Assembly: GCF_000721235.1 (NCBI RefSeq)
Contig: NZ_JOFH01000004.1
Span: 186,001-250,000 of the forward strand
DNA length: 64,000 nt
Reading direction: 5' to 3'
Source of the DNA: Streptomyces olivaceus
GTDB lineage: Bacteria; Actinomycetota; Actinomycetes; Streptomycetales; Streptomycetaceae
The position numbers and the translations under genes were made by a program. Each line of letters begins with the position of its first letter. Position 1 is the first letter of the stretch. Below, in pieces: positions 9,583 through 18,273 of the stretch. The notes beneath the pieces were generated by a model. It made no database searches. It was not told the origin of the DNA and saw only the letters and a list, made by a program, of their open reading frames with translations.

Positions 9583-11175
9583 TCAGTCCTTCGCCCCCTT
9601 GGCCGGGTGGACCTCGGACAGCCGCAGCTCGTCCCCGGTGGCGGAGTTCGGTTCGTAGCGGATCGACCGGGACAGGCCGAGGAGTCCGCTCATGTGCGCG
9701 ATGTGGGCGTACTGGACGACGTCCTCGTTCTGCTCGGCGAGCAGGCCGGCGAAGGCGCGCTGCCGCTTCTCGCCCGACAGCGCGCCGGCCTCGGTGATGC
9801 GGCGGTCCAGCGCCTCGGTGCCGAACGTGGACTGGGGGCCGTCGCCGAGCAGGTACTGGCTGGTGGTGAACCCGGCGTCACCGGCCTGGTTGCCGTGCAT
9901 GATCAGCAGGGCGATCGGGCCCACGTCCTCGGGCAGCGGGCGGAGCTGGTACTGGAGGTGGGTGGCGGTGTCGGCCATGCGGACCTTGACGTTCAGCCCG
10001 ATCTGCTGCATCTGGTACTGCAATGCCTCCGCCGTCTCCGACACGCCCGAGAACATGCCGTTGCGGGCGACGAGGGTGATCTGCCGGCCGGTGGGCACGC
10101 CGTCGGCCGCCGCCCGCTCCACCAGGGCGCGGGCCTCGGTGACGTTCTGCCGGGTCGGTGAGATCTCGTCGCTGTGCCCGACCACGCCGGGCGGGACGAG
10201 CTGGCCCGCCGGTTCGGCGAGGCCGCCGAGGAGGGCGTCGACGATGCCCTCGCGGTCCACGGCCAGGTCGACGGCCCGGCGCACGCGCAGGTCGTCGAGG
10301 GGGGCCTCACGGCCGTCGAGTCTGAGGGCGGTCGTCTCGTTGTTGGGATAGGCGGCCGTGGTGTCCTTGCCGGCCTCCATCGGGTCGAGCGCGACGGCGA
10401 TCTCCGCCTCGCCCTTGTCGATCATCGCGGCGCGCACACTTGCGTCGCTGCGCCACACGTAGCGGGCCCGCGCGAAGTCGGGGGCCTCGCCCCAGTAGCC
10501 GTCGTAGCGGTCGAGGGAGATGGCCGCCCCGGCCTTCCAGGAGCCGACCGCGTAGGGCCCGGTGCCGACCGGGACGCGGACCTTGGCCCCGGTGTCGGTG
10601 GTGCGGGGCACGATCTCCACGAAGCTGATGCGCAGCGGCAGGATCGGGTCCGGTTCCTCGGTGGTGACGGTCAGCCGGTGGTCGTCGACCGCCTCCACCT
10701 CGAGGTCGTCGTTGCCGAAGACGTAGCCCTCGACGTTGCAGGCGAGGTCGGAGTTGACCGCGCGGTCGATGGAGAAGGCGGCGTCCTCGGCGGTGAGGGG
10801 CGCGCCGTTGTGGAAGGTCACTCCGGAGCGGATGTCGAAGGTCCAGGTACGTGGCGCCGTCTGCTTCCAGCCGGTGGCCAGCAGGGGGTCGAGCTCGCCC
10901 GAGGCGGGGTCCCGTTCGACCAGCGGCTCGGTGATGTTGGAGCGGACCACGACGCCGGTACCGGTCAGCGAGGCCTCGCAGGGTTCCAGGGTGGGCGGTT
11001 CCTGGGTGAGCACGACCCGCAGGGTGCGGCCGTCGGCCCGGCCGGCGTCACCGCCCGCGCTGCCTGCCACGGCGCATCCGCTGGATGCGAACACGAGGCC
11101 CGCCAGCAGCATCGCGCCCACGGCGCGGGGTCGCCCCGGCGCGGCGCGCCGGGTGGATGAAACGGAGGACTTCAT
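9583..11175 (-). CDS. ABC transporter substrate-binding lipoprotein, family 5 (dipeptide/opine/nickel type)
   Basis: A 530-residue binding protein. The signal peptide contains AMLLAGLVFASSGC, with the lipobox cysteine near residue 34, so it is membrane-anchored outside the cell. The mature part has the family-5 entry LRVVLTQEPPTLEPCEAS and WTFDIRSGVTFHNGAPLTAE. The start at 11175 (MKSSVSS) was chosen because the signal peptide then has normal length. Family 5 proteins bind peptides, opines, nickel chelates or oligosaccharides. The divergent sugar-acid operon suggests an organic acid or glycoside, but this is inference. Confidence 0.9.
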   Translation of the reverse strand: MKSSVSSTRRAAPGRPRAVGAMLLAGLVFASSGCAVAGSAGGDAGRADGRTLRVVLTQEPPTLEPCEASLTGTGVVVRSNITEPLVERDPASGELDPLLATGWKQTAPRTWTFDIRSGVTFHNGAPLTAEDAAFSIDRAVNSDLACNVEGYVFGNDDLEVEAVDDHRLTVTTEEPDPILPLRISFVEIVPRTTDTGAKVRVPVGTGPYAVGSWKAGAAISLDRYDGYWGEAPDFARARYVWRSDASVRAAMIDKGEAEIAVALDPMEAGKDTTAAYPNNETTALRLDGREAPLDDLRVRRAVDLAVDREGIVDALLGGLAEPAGQLVPPGVVGHSDEISPTRQNVTEARALVERAAADGVPTGRQITLVARNGMFSGVSETAEALQYQMQQIGLNVKVRMADTATHLQYQLRPLPEDVGPIALLIMHGNQAGDAGFTTSQYLLGDGPQSTFGTEALDRRITEAGALSGEKRQRAFAGLLAEQNEDVVQYAHIAHMSGLLGLSRSIRYEPNSATGDELRLSEVHPAKGAKD

Positions 11176-11249
11176 CGTCACGTGTCTCCGGGGAAGTGCT
11201 GATGTGTCACGTTCCGAACTCGGGGGCTGTGAGGCGGCTTCCACGAGCT

Positions 11250-11284
11250 GTTTACACTTGCGCACTCGGTCTGCATCTGTGAAC
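11250..11284. promoter_or_regulatory. inverted repeat in divergent control region
   Basis: GTTTACA (11250-11256) and TGTGAAC (11278-11284) form an imperfect inverted repeat in the 215-bp spacer between the importer operon and the sugar-acid operon. The AT-containing arms stand out from the GC-rich surroundings, and a regulator controlling both operons could bind here. No regulator gene lies in either operon. Confidence 0.35.
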
Positions 11285-11390
11285 GCCGAAGCTAAACCGG
11301 TGCCGGGGCAGCGTCAAGACATACGGAGGACCTGACATTCCCCGGGGCGACGCCCGCGCCCGGCACCCCGCATCCGACGGGAGCACCACC

Positions 11391-12380
11391 ATGCCCAAGT
11401 CCCCCGCCACCGCCGCCTCCACCGATGCGCCGGACACCGTCCTGCAGGTGTCCGCCCTGCTGCCTGCGCTGGAGAGCGCGCTCGACGAGCACTACCGCAC
11501 CGTCCGCCTGCACGAACTTCCCGACCGGGACGCCTGGTTGCGCGCCCACGGGCACGAGGTGGCGGCGGCGGTGACGAGCGCGCGGACCGGGGTGGACGAC
11601 GCGCTCATGGACGCCCTGCCGCGGCTCGGGGCGATCGTGCACTTCGGGGTCGGCTACGAGACCACCGACGTGGTCCGCGCCCGGGCCCGCGGCATCGACG
11701 TGAGCAACACGCCCGACGTGCTGACCGACTGCGTGGCCGACCTCGCCGTGGGGGCGCTCGTCGACGTGATGCGCCGGCTGTCGGCCGCCGACCGGTACGT
11801 GCGCGCCGGCGGCTGGCCGGCGGCGCCGTTCCCGCTCGCCGACCGGGTGAGCGGGAAGCGGGTCGGCATCCTGGGGCTCGGCCGGATCGGGCGGGCGGTG
11901 GCACGTCGGCTGGAGGGCTTCGGCGCGGACCTCGCGTACTGCACGCGGACGCCGGTGCCCGGTGTCGCCCACCGATACCTGCCGAGCGCCGAGGCGCTGG
12001 CCGGGGCGTGCGACGCGCTCGTCGTCACGGTGGCCGGCGGCCCGGGCACCCGGCACCTGGTCTCGGGAGCGGTCCTGGACGCCCTCGGACCGCGCGGCTA
12101 CCTGGTCAACGTCGCGCGGGGCAGCGTCGTCGACGAGGCGGCCCTGGTCGCGGCGGTGACGCGGGGGCGGATCGCGGGAGCCGCGCTCGACGTGTTCGCC
12201 GACGAGCCGCACGTGCCGCGGGCGCTCGTCGAGTCGGACCGGGTGGTGCTGCTCCCGCACATCGCGAGCGCCACCCACGAGACCCGGGCGGCCATGGGCG
12301 ACCTGGCGCTCGGCAACCTGCGGCGGTTCATGGCCGAGGGGACTCTGCTGACGCCGGTCCCGGACCGTCCGGCCCATTGA
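11391..12380 (+). CDS. D-isomer-specific 2-hydroxyacid dehydrogenase
   Basis: A 329-residue NAD(P)-dependent enzyme of the glyoxylate/hydroxypyruvate-reductase type. The nucleotide-binding loop is VGILGLGRIGRAVARRLEGF. The catalytic Arg lies in LVNVARGSVVDEAAL, followed by the ALDVFADEPHVP acid segment and the catalytic histidine in LLPHIASATHET. The ribosome site is GGGAG, 8 nt before ATG. It is the first gene of the sugar-acid operon and probably reduces or oxidises a 2-keto/2-hydroxy acid intermediate. Confidence 0.9.
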   Translation: MPKSPATAASTDAPDTVLQVSALLPALESALDEHYRTVRLHELPDRDAWLRAHGHEVAAAVTSARTGVDDALMDALPRLGAIVHFGVGYETTDVVRARARGIDVSNTPDVLTDCVADLAVGALVDVMRRLSAADRYVRAGGWPAAPFPLADRVSGKRVGILGLGRIGRAVARRLEGFGADLAYCTRTPVPGVAHRYLPSAEALAGACDALVVTVAGGPGTRHLVSGAVLDALGPRGYLVNVARGSVVDEAALVAAVTRGRIAGAALDVFADEPHVPRALVESDRVVLLPHIASATHETRAAMGDLALGNLRRFMAEGTLLTPVPDRPAH

Positions 12381-12448
12381 CACCGCCGCGATGCGTGCCG
12401 TCAACTGTGTGTCTACAAATGAGAACGCCGACCATATATGAGGATGGC

Positions 12449-13726
12449 ATGCAGGCAGGCACCTCCGAACGCATCGTCGACGTCACCGTGACCCCCGTGG
12501 CCTTCCGGGACCCTCCGCTGCTCAACTCGGTGGGTGTGCACGAGCCCTACGCGCTGCGCACCGTCGTCGAGATCACCACGGAGAGCGGGGTCAGCGGCGT
12601 CGGCGAGACGTACGGCGGCACCCTGCACCTGGAGCGGCTGCGCCGCACCGCCGCCGAGCTGGACGGCCTGGACGTCTGGAACCTCAACGACCTGGTCGCC
12701 CGCACCACCCGCGCGCTGGGCACCGACACCAGCGGCGGCGACGGCATGGCCGGGATGGTCACCGGCAGCAGCACCGTGGACCGGGTCGTGTCCCCGTTCG
12801 ACGTCGCCTGCATGGACGTCCAGGGCAAGCTCGTGGGCCGCCCGGTCAGCGACCTGCTCGGCGGCGCCGTGCGGCCCTCCGTCCCCTACAGCGCGTACCT
12901 CTTCTACAAGTGGGCCGGGCATCCAGGTCAGGAGGAGGACGACTGGGGTGCGGCCCTCGACCCGGCGGGCCTGGTCGACCAGGCCCGCCGCATGATCGAG
13001 ACGTACGGCTTCTCGTCCATCAAGCTCAAGGGCGGTGTCTTCCCGCCGGACGAGGAGATCGCCGCGGTCCGCGCCCTGCGCGAGGCGTTCCCGGACCACC
13101 CCCTGCGCCTGGACCCGAACGCCGTCTGGAGCACGGAGACCTCGCTGCGGGTCGCGCGGGAACTGGAGGGCGTGCTCCAGTACCTGGAGGACCCGGCCGC
13201 CGGCATCGACGGCATGGCGGCCGTCGCCGCCGGGACGCCGACGCCGCTGGCGACCAACATGTGCGTGGTCTCCTTCGACGACCTCGCTCCCGCGGTGGCC
13301 CGGGACGCGGTCGGCATCGTGCTCTCCGACCACCACTTCTGGGGCGGTCTGCGCCGCTGCGGCCAACTCGCCACCATCTGCGAGACCTTCGGTCTCGGCC
13401 TGTCCATGCACTCCAACTCGCACCTGGGCATCAGCCTCGCCGCGATGACCCACCTCGCGGCTGCGACGCCGCGTCTGACCTACGCCTGCGACACGCACTG
13501 GCCGTGGAAGCGCCCCGACGAGGACGTGGTGGACCCGGCCCCGCTGCGGTTCAGCGAGGGCGCCGTCGCCGTGCCCACGGCCCCGGGCCTCGGCGTGGAG
13601 CTGGACCGGGACGCGCTCGCCCGGCTGCACCGCCAGTACCTCGACTGCGGGCTGCGCGACCGCGACGACACCGGCTACATGCGCCGCTTCGAGCCGTCCT
13701 TCTCCTCCGAGACCCCCAGGTGGTGA
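12449..13726 (+). CDS. glucarate dehydratase-like enzyme (enolase superfamily)
   Basis: A 425-residue cytosolic enzyme resembling glucarate dehydratase, which converts D-glucarate to 5-dehydro-4-deoxyglucarate. The superfamily residues are present: KxK at Lys192/Lys194 (SIKLKGG), Asp222 (LDPNAVW), Glu247 (YLEDPA), Asn270 (LATNM), Asp294 with HHFWGG, and His321 (SMHSNSH). Metal ligands are therefore intact. The ATG at 12449 has GAGGA just upstream; an ATG at 12419 would add ten residues. A CATATATG palindrome lies at 12433-12440. The downstream dehydratase uses the expected product, supporting the assignment. Confidence 0.88.
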   Translation: MQAGTSERIVDVTVTPVAFRDPPLLNSVGVHEPYALRTVVEITTESGVSGVGETYGGTLHLERLRRTAAELDGLDVWNLNDLVARTTRALGTDTSGGDGMAGMVTGSSTVDRVVSPFDVACMDVQGKLVGRPVSDLLGGAVRPSVPYSAYLFYKWAGHPGQEEDDWGAALDPAGLVDQARRMIETYGFSSIKLKGGVFPPDEEIAAVRALREAFPDHPLRLDPNAVWSTETSLRVARELEGVLQYLEDPAAGIDGMAAVAAGTPTPLATNMCVVSFDDLAPAVARDAVGIVLSDHHFWGGLRRCGQLATICETFGLGLSMHSNSHLGISLAAMTHLAAATPRLTYACDTHWPWKRPDEDVVDPAPLRFSEGAVAVPTAPGLGVELDRDALARLHRQYLDCGLRDRDDTGYMRRFEPSFSSETPRW

Positions 13727-13733
13727 CCCCCGC

Positions 13734-14747
13734 GTGCGCATCCTGCTGACCCACCGCATCCTGAGCCGCTTCCACGCACCGCTCATGGCGCGCACCGAGG
13801 GCGACCACGAGTGGCTGGACGCCTGCGACTGGGACGCGGCCCGGATCTCCGAGGCGCTCGCGGACGCGGACGTCCTCGTGGGGTCCGGACTGTCCGCCGA
13901 CGACGCCCGGCAGGCCGCGCGCCTCCGGCTCGTCCACGTCGTCGGCGCCGGGTACGACGGCGTCCCGCTGGACGCGCTGGGCCCCGGTGTCACGGTCGCC
14001 ACCACCCACCACCACGGCCGCTCCATCGCCGAGTGGGTGGTGATGTCGGTGCTGATGCTCTCCCGCGACGTGCTGGGCGCCGACCGCGCCCTGCGCGCGG
14101 GACGGTGGCGCAACGTGGCCGTGGAACCCGGGCTGCCCTTCGGCACGACACTGCACGGCCGCCGGGTGGGTGTCGTCGGCTTCGGCGAGACGGGCACCGA
14201 GGTCGCCCGGCTCTGCCAGGCGCTCGGCCTCGGCGTGCGTGCCGTGCGGCGCGATCCGTCGGCCCCGTACCCGGCCGACCTGCGGCCCGACTGGGTCGGC
14301 GGCGACGACCGGCTGCCCGACCTGCTCGCCGAGTCCGACGTGGTCGTGGTCACCGTGCCGCTGAACGCCGCGACCCGCGGGCTGATCGGCCCGGCCGAAC
14401 TCGCCGCCATGCGGCCCGGGGCGCTGCTCGTCAACGTGGCGCGGGGGCCCGTGGTGCAGGAAACGGCGCTCTACGAGGCACTGCGGTCCGGCGCCCTCGG
14501 CGGAGCCGCGCTGGACGTGTGGTGGGCGGGGCCGCCCGAGGCACCGAGCCGGCTGCCCTTCGCCGACCTGCCCAACGTGCTCATGACGCCGCACCACTCG
14601 GGTCACACCGGTGACACCTTCGCCGCGCGTGCGGCGGAGATCGCCGACAACATCGGGCGCCTGTCGCGCGGCGAGCCGCTCACCGGCGTGGTGCGCGCCG
14701 CCACCGGACCCGCCGCCCCCTCCCCTGCCGCCTCCGCGAACAGTTAG
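13734..14747 (+). CDS. second D-isomer-specific 2-hydroxyacid dehydrogenase
   Basis: A 337-residue enzyme distinct from the first dehydrogenase in the operon. The nucleotide loop is VGVVGFGETGTEVARLCQAL, where GETG replaces the usual GRIG. The arginine sits in LVNVARGPVVQETAL, followed by ALDVWWAGPPEAP, and the histidine is in LMTPHHSGHT. The start is GTG at 13734, seven nt after the dehydratase stop. The C-terminus is a short Ala/Pro tail. Two paralogous dehydrogenases in one catabolic operon suggest more than one hydroxyacid substrate or opposite redox steps. Confidence 0.87.
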   Translation: MRILLTHRILSRFHAPLMARTEGDHEWLDACDWDAARISEALADADVLVGSGLSADDARQAARLRLVHVVGAGYDGVPLDALGPGVTVATTHHHGRSIAEWVVMSVLMLSRDVLGADRALRAGRWRNVAVEPGLPFGTTLHGRRVGVVGFGETGTEVARLCQALGLGVRAVRRDPSAPYPADLRPDWVGGDDRLPDLLAESDVVVVTVPLNAATRGLIGPAELAAMRPGALLVNVARGPVVQETALYEALRSGALGGAALDVWWAGPPEAPSRLPFADLPNVLMTPHHSGHTGDTFAARAAEIADNIGRLSRGEPLTGVVRAATGPAAPSPAASANS

Positions 14748-14757
14748 GAAGCCACCC

Positions 14758-15666
14758 GTGCTCGAAGGCGTTCTCTTCTTCCCCGTCACCCCCTTCACCG
14801 GCACCGGCGAGGTCGACCTCGACGCGTTGCGCCGGCACGTCACCGCGGGTGTGGACGCGGGCCCCGGCGGCGTGTTCGTCGCCTGCGGCACCGGCGAGTT
14901 CCACGCCCTGGACCTCGACGAGTACGCCGCGGTCACCCGTACCGCCGTCGACGCGGTGGCCGGCCGCGTCCCGGTCTACGCCGGGGTGGGCGGCGCCCTG
15001 GGGCACGCCCGGCAGTTCGCGCGGGCCGCGGCCGGGGTCGGCGCGGACGGGCTGCTGCTCATGCCGCCGTACCTGGTGGACTCCCCCGCGGCCGGGCTCG
15101 TCGCCTACGCCCGTGCGGTGGCCGGGGAGACGGAGCTGCCGCTGATCGTCTACAACCGGTCCAACGCCCGTTTCGACGAGCACTCGGCGGCCGAGGTGGC
15201 GCAGGTGCCGACCGTGGCGGGCTTCAAGGACGGCACGGGCGACCTCGACCTGCTCGCCCGCATCGTCCCCGCCGTGCGCGAGGCGCTGAGCGGGTCGGGC
15301 AAGGACTTCCAGTTCTTCAACGGCATGCCCACCGCCGAGGCGAGCCAGCCCGCCTACCGGGCGCTCGGCGTGCAGCTGTACTCCTCGGCCGCCTTCGCTT
15401 TCGCCCCGGACCTCTCCCTCGCCTTCCACCGCGCGGTCGAGGAGGGCGACGACACGCTCGTCCAGGCGCTGCAGGCGGCCTTCTTCCACCCGCTGGTCCG
15501 GCTGCGCCGGCGGGTCCCGGGGTACGCGGTGTCGCTGGTGAAGGCCGGCGTGACCCTGTCCGGCCTGGACGCGGGCCCGGTCCGCCCGCCGCTGACGCCG
15601 CTCACCGCGGCCGAGACGGAGGAACTGGCGGCGGTCGTCGCGGCCGGGCGGGCGGTGCTCGCCTAG
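14758..15666 (+). CDS. 5-dehydro-4-deoxyglucarate dehydratase-like (DHDPS/NAL family)
   Basis: A 302-residue TIM-barrel enzyme expected to convert 5-dehydro-4-deoxyglucarate to 2,5-dioxopentanoate with loss of CO2 and water. It opens LEGVLFFPVTPFTGTGEVD. GGVFVACGTGEFHAL holds the substrate-binding loop (the family usually has GTGE here rather than GTTGE of DHDPS), Tyr132 is in LIVYNRS and the Schiff-base Lys157 in GFKDGTGD. GTG start with AGGAAG upstream. Its stop TAG overlaps the stop of the convergent FGE gene within CTAG (15663-15666). Confidence 0.88.
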   Translation: MLEGVLFFPVTPFTGTGEVDLDALRRHVTAGVDAGPGGVFVACGTGEFHALDLDEYAAVTRTAVDAVAGRVPVYAGVGGALGHARQFARAAAGVGADGLLLMPPYLVDSPAAGLVAYARAVAGETELPLIVYNRSNARFDEHSAAEVAQVPTVAGFKDGTGDLDLLARIVPAVREALSGSGKDFQFFNGMPTAEASQPAYRALGVQLYSSAAFAFAPDLSLAFHRAVEEGDDTLVQALQAAFFHPLVRLRRRVPGYAVSLVKAGVTLSGLDAGPVRPPLTPLTAAETEELAAVVAAGRAVLA

Positions 15667-16625
15667 AGCGTGGCCGCTCCGTCGTTGGCGCAGCGGAAGC
15701 CGAGGTTGCCGGACGAGGACTCCGGCGTGTTGGAGGAGCGGGCGGCGACGCGGTAGCGGTTGCAGTAGGAGTCGTGGCAGAGGTAGGAACCGCCGCGCAT
15801 CACCCGCGCGGTCCCGTCCCCGGGGCCCTGCGGGTCCGCCTCGGGCGAGCGGGAGTAGTAGGCGGGCGAGAACCAGTCCGCGCACCACTCCCAGACGTTG
15901 CCCGCGGTGTTCCACAGGCCGAAGCCGTTGGGCCGGTACGTCTTGACCGGTGCGGTGGTCACATGGCCGTCCTCGGCGGTGTTGACGTGCGGGAAGCGGC
16001 CCTGCCAGATGTTGCAGCGCCACCGGCCCCCGGGCGTCAGCTCGTCGCCCCAGGCGTACCGGCGGCCGGCGAGTCCGCCGCGGGCGGCGTACTCCCACTC
16101 GGCCTCGGTCGGCAGCCGCTTGCCGGCCCACCGGGCGTACGCGGCGGCGTCGTTGAAGGAGATGTGGACGGCGGGATGGTTCTGCCGCCGGGCGATGTCG
16201 GACCGCGGGCCCTCGGGGCGGCGCCAATGGGCACCCCGTACGTTGATCCACCACGGGGTCCCGGCCGCGCCGCCCAGGACGTCGGCGGGGACCGCGTCCA
16301 CCACGAGGTGGAAGACCGCCGAGGAGCCGTACCGCTCGGCGTCGGTCACATGGCCGGTGGCCTTGACGAACGCCGCGAACTGGGCGTTGGTGACGGCGGT
16401 CTCGTCGATGTGGAAGGGCGCCAGCCGCACCGTGTGCACCGGCGTCTCGCCGTCGGCGGGATACCCCTCGTCGAAGGCGTCGCCCATCGCGAACTCCCCG
16501 CCGGGCAGGCTCACCTGCCCGCGGGTCGACCGCGGCCCGGCGGCGGGCCCCGGCCCGGACGGGGCCGCCGTGACGGCGGCGGGTGTCCCGGAGGGGGCGC
16601 AGCAGGGGCGGTGGTCGTGGCTCAT
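15663..16625 (-). CDS. formylglycine-generating enzyme (sulfatase maturase)
   Basis: A 320-residue SUMF1/FGE-type oxidase that converts the sulfatase active-site cysteine to C-alpha-formylglycine. The N-terminal 40 residues are Pro/Ala-rich with no signal peptide, so it is cytosolic. The core starts VSLPGGEFAMGDAFDEGYPADG. The hallmark GGSYLCHDSYCNRYR places the copper-binding catalytic pair at Cys283 and Cys288, five apart as in the characterised S. coelicolor enzyme, and it ends with GNLGFRCAND. It is last in an operon whose preceding gene is a CTPAR-type sulfatase, its likely client. Confidence 0.95.
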   Translation of the reverse strand: MSHDHRPCCAPSGTPAAVTAAPSGPGPAAGPRSTRGQVSLPGGEFAMGDAFDEGYPADGETPVHTVRLAPFHIDETAVTNAQFAAFVKATGHVTDAERYGSSAVFHLVVDAVPADVLGGAAGTPWWINVRGAHWRRPEGPRSDIARRQNHPAVHISFNDAAAYARWAGKRLPTEAEWEYAARGGLAGRRYAWGDELTPGGRWRCNIWQGRFPHVNTAEDGHVTTAPVKTYRPNGFGLWNTAGNVWEWCADWFSPAYYSRSPEADPQGPGDGTARVMRGGSYLCHDSYCNRYRVAARSSNTPESSSGNLGFRCANDGAATL

Positions 16626-16689
16626 GGTTCCTCGAAAAGCTCTCGGTCGCGGGGGCCGGCGCCGGTTCCGGGCGCCGGCCCCGCGGCGG

Positions 16690-18273
16690 TCAGGCCTGCG
16701 CCGCACCGTCCCGGTAGGTGGACTCGTCGAGCCCGCTCAGTGTCGGGTCGTGCCCCACCTCGCCGACGTCGTACATCGACGTCATCCAGTGGTAGAAATT
16801 GTCGCCGCGCTCGCGCAGCACGTCGTACAGCCTACGCATCATGCGGCCGCGGACCCCGGCCCGCTCCGGATGGGCGTAGACGTTCTGCAGCTCGTCGGGG
16901 TCGGTGTGCAGGTCGTAGAGCTCGTTGACGGAGTCGGGGTTGACGACGAGCTTGTAGCGGTCCTCGCGCAGCATGCGCTGGGGGTAGGGGAAGTGGTGGC
17001 CGTGGAACTCGCAGACGATGTCCTGCTCCCAGTCCACCGTCTCGCCCCGCACGAGCGGCAGCAGGCTGCGCGAGTCGACGGCGGGTTTCGGGTCGGCGCC
17101 CGCGAGTTCGAGGATGGTCGCGGTGCAGTCGAGGAGGCTGACGAACTCGTCGCGCACCTGGCCGGGTGGCGCGCCGGGGACCCTGAGCAGCCCGGGGGTG
17201 CGGTAGATGTCCTCGTACATGGCCGGGCCCTTGTCGTGCAGCCGGTGTGCGCCGGTGAACTCGCCGTGGTCGCAGGTGAAGAAGACCGCGGTGTCGTCCA
17301 CCAGGCCGAGCCGTTCCATGGCCGCCATGACCCGGCCGATCTGCGCGTCGATGAGTGCGACGTAGCCCCAGTAGACGGCGATGAGCTTGCGGGTCGTCTC
17401 GATCGGCATGGTGTCGAAGGTCCAGTGCGCGCTGTAGTTGCGCTGGACCGGCGGTTTGCCCTCGAAGGTCTCCGACACCGACCGCGGCAGCTCCACGCCG
17501 GCCGGGTCGACCAGGTCGAAGTACTCGTCGGGCAGGATGTAGGGCAGGTGCGGTCCGAAGAAGTGCAGGGCCAGGAAGAAGGGCTGTCCGCGTTCGCCGG
17601 AGTCCGCCGCGTAGCGTTCGAGCTGCTCGATGGCGCGGGTGGCCAGGTAGTACTCGAAGGTGGCCTCGACCGGCTGGTGCAGGCGGGCGGCCAGCAGGTT
17701 GCCGGGACCTCCGTTGGGCAGGGTGCCGCGGACGCGGTCGCTGATCTCGTACGGCGGCAGGTCGTGCTCGGCGAGGTAGGCCAGGTAGTCGGGGTGGTCG
17801 ACGGGGTTGTGCCAGCCGGGCAGGTCGGGGCCGTCGAAGCCGAAGTCGGCGGCCGTGCGCCTGGTGCCGGTGTGCCACTTGCCGAACAGGCCGCAGTTGT
17901 AGCCGCGCTCGCGCAGCGCCCGGGAGAACGCGAACTGGTCCTCGGCCAGGTCCTCCAGGTAGCCGACGTTGCGTTCGTGGTTGGCGAGGAGCTTGTGGCG
18001 GAAGGGCGCCTGGCCGGTCAGGAGGCTGGCGCGGGCCGGGGTGCAGATCGCGGTGGGGGTGTACCAGCGGTCGAAGCGGGTCCCGGTCGCGGCCAGTTCG
18101 TCGAGGACGGGGGTGCGGGCCAGCGGGTTGCCGTAGGCACCGAGCGTGTCCGTGCGGTGCTGGTCGGTCATGAGGAAGAGGATGTTCTTCCCCGGGGCCT
18201 TCCCTGCTGCCTTCCCGGACTCACCGGACTCGGCACCCGTCTCGGCACCGGTCTCAACACCGGCCCCGCTCAC
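16690..18273 (-). CDS. type I sulfatase (formylglycine-dependent), cytosolic
   Basis: A 527-residue sulfatase hydrolysing a sulfate ester. After a 28-residue Gly/Glu/Ala tract the core starts NILFLMTDQHRTDTLGAYGN, with metal-binding Asp37. The C-T-P-A-R motif places the cysteine converted to formylglycine at residue 77. Further catalytic-site segments are FGKWHTGT, FGPHLPYILP and FTCDHGEFTG. No signal peptide is present, so the substrate must enter the cell first. The GTG start at 18273 overlaps the stop of the binding-protein gene as GTGA. The downstream neighbour is its activating enzyme. Confidence 0.92.
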   Translation of the reverse strand: MSGAGVETGAETGAESGESGKAAGKAPGKNILFLMTDQHRTDTLGAYGNPLARTPVLDELAATGTRFDRWYTPTAICTPARASLLTGQAPFRHKLLANHERNVGYLEDLAEDQFAFSRALRERGYNCGLFGKWHTGTRRTAADFGFDGPDLPGWHNPVDHPDYLAYLAEHDLPPYEISDRVRGTLPNGGPGNLLAARLHQPVEATFEYYLATRAIEQLERYAADSGERGQPFFLALHFFGPHLPYILPDEYFDLVDPAGVELPRSVSETFEGKPPVQRNYSAHWTFDTMPIETTRKLIAVYWGYVALIDAQIGRVMAAMERLGLVDDTAVFFTCDHGEFTGAHRLHDKGPAMYEDIYRTPGLLRVPGAPPGQVRDEFVSLLDCTATILELAGADPKPAVDSRSLLPLVRGETVDWEQDIVCEFHGHHFPYPQRMLREDRYKLVVNPDSVNELYDLHTDPDELQNVYAHPERAGVRGRMMRRLYDVLRERGDNFYHWMTSMYDVGEVGHDPTLSGLDESTYRDGAAQA

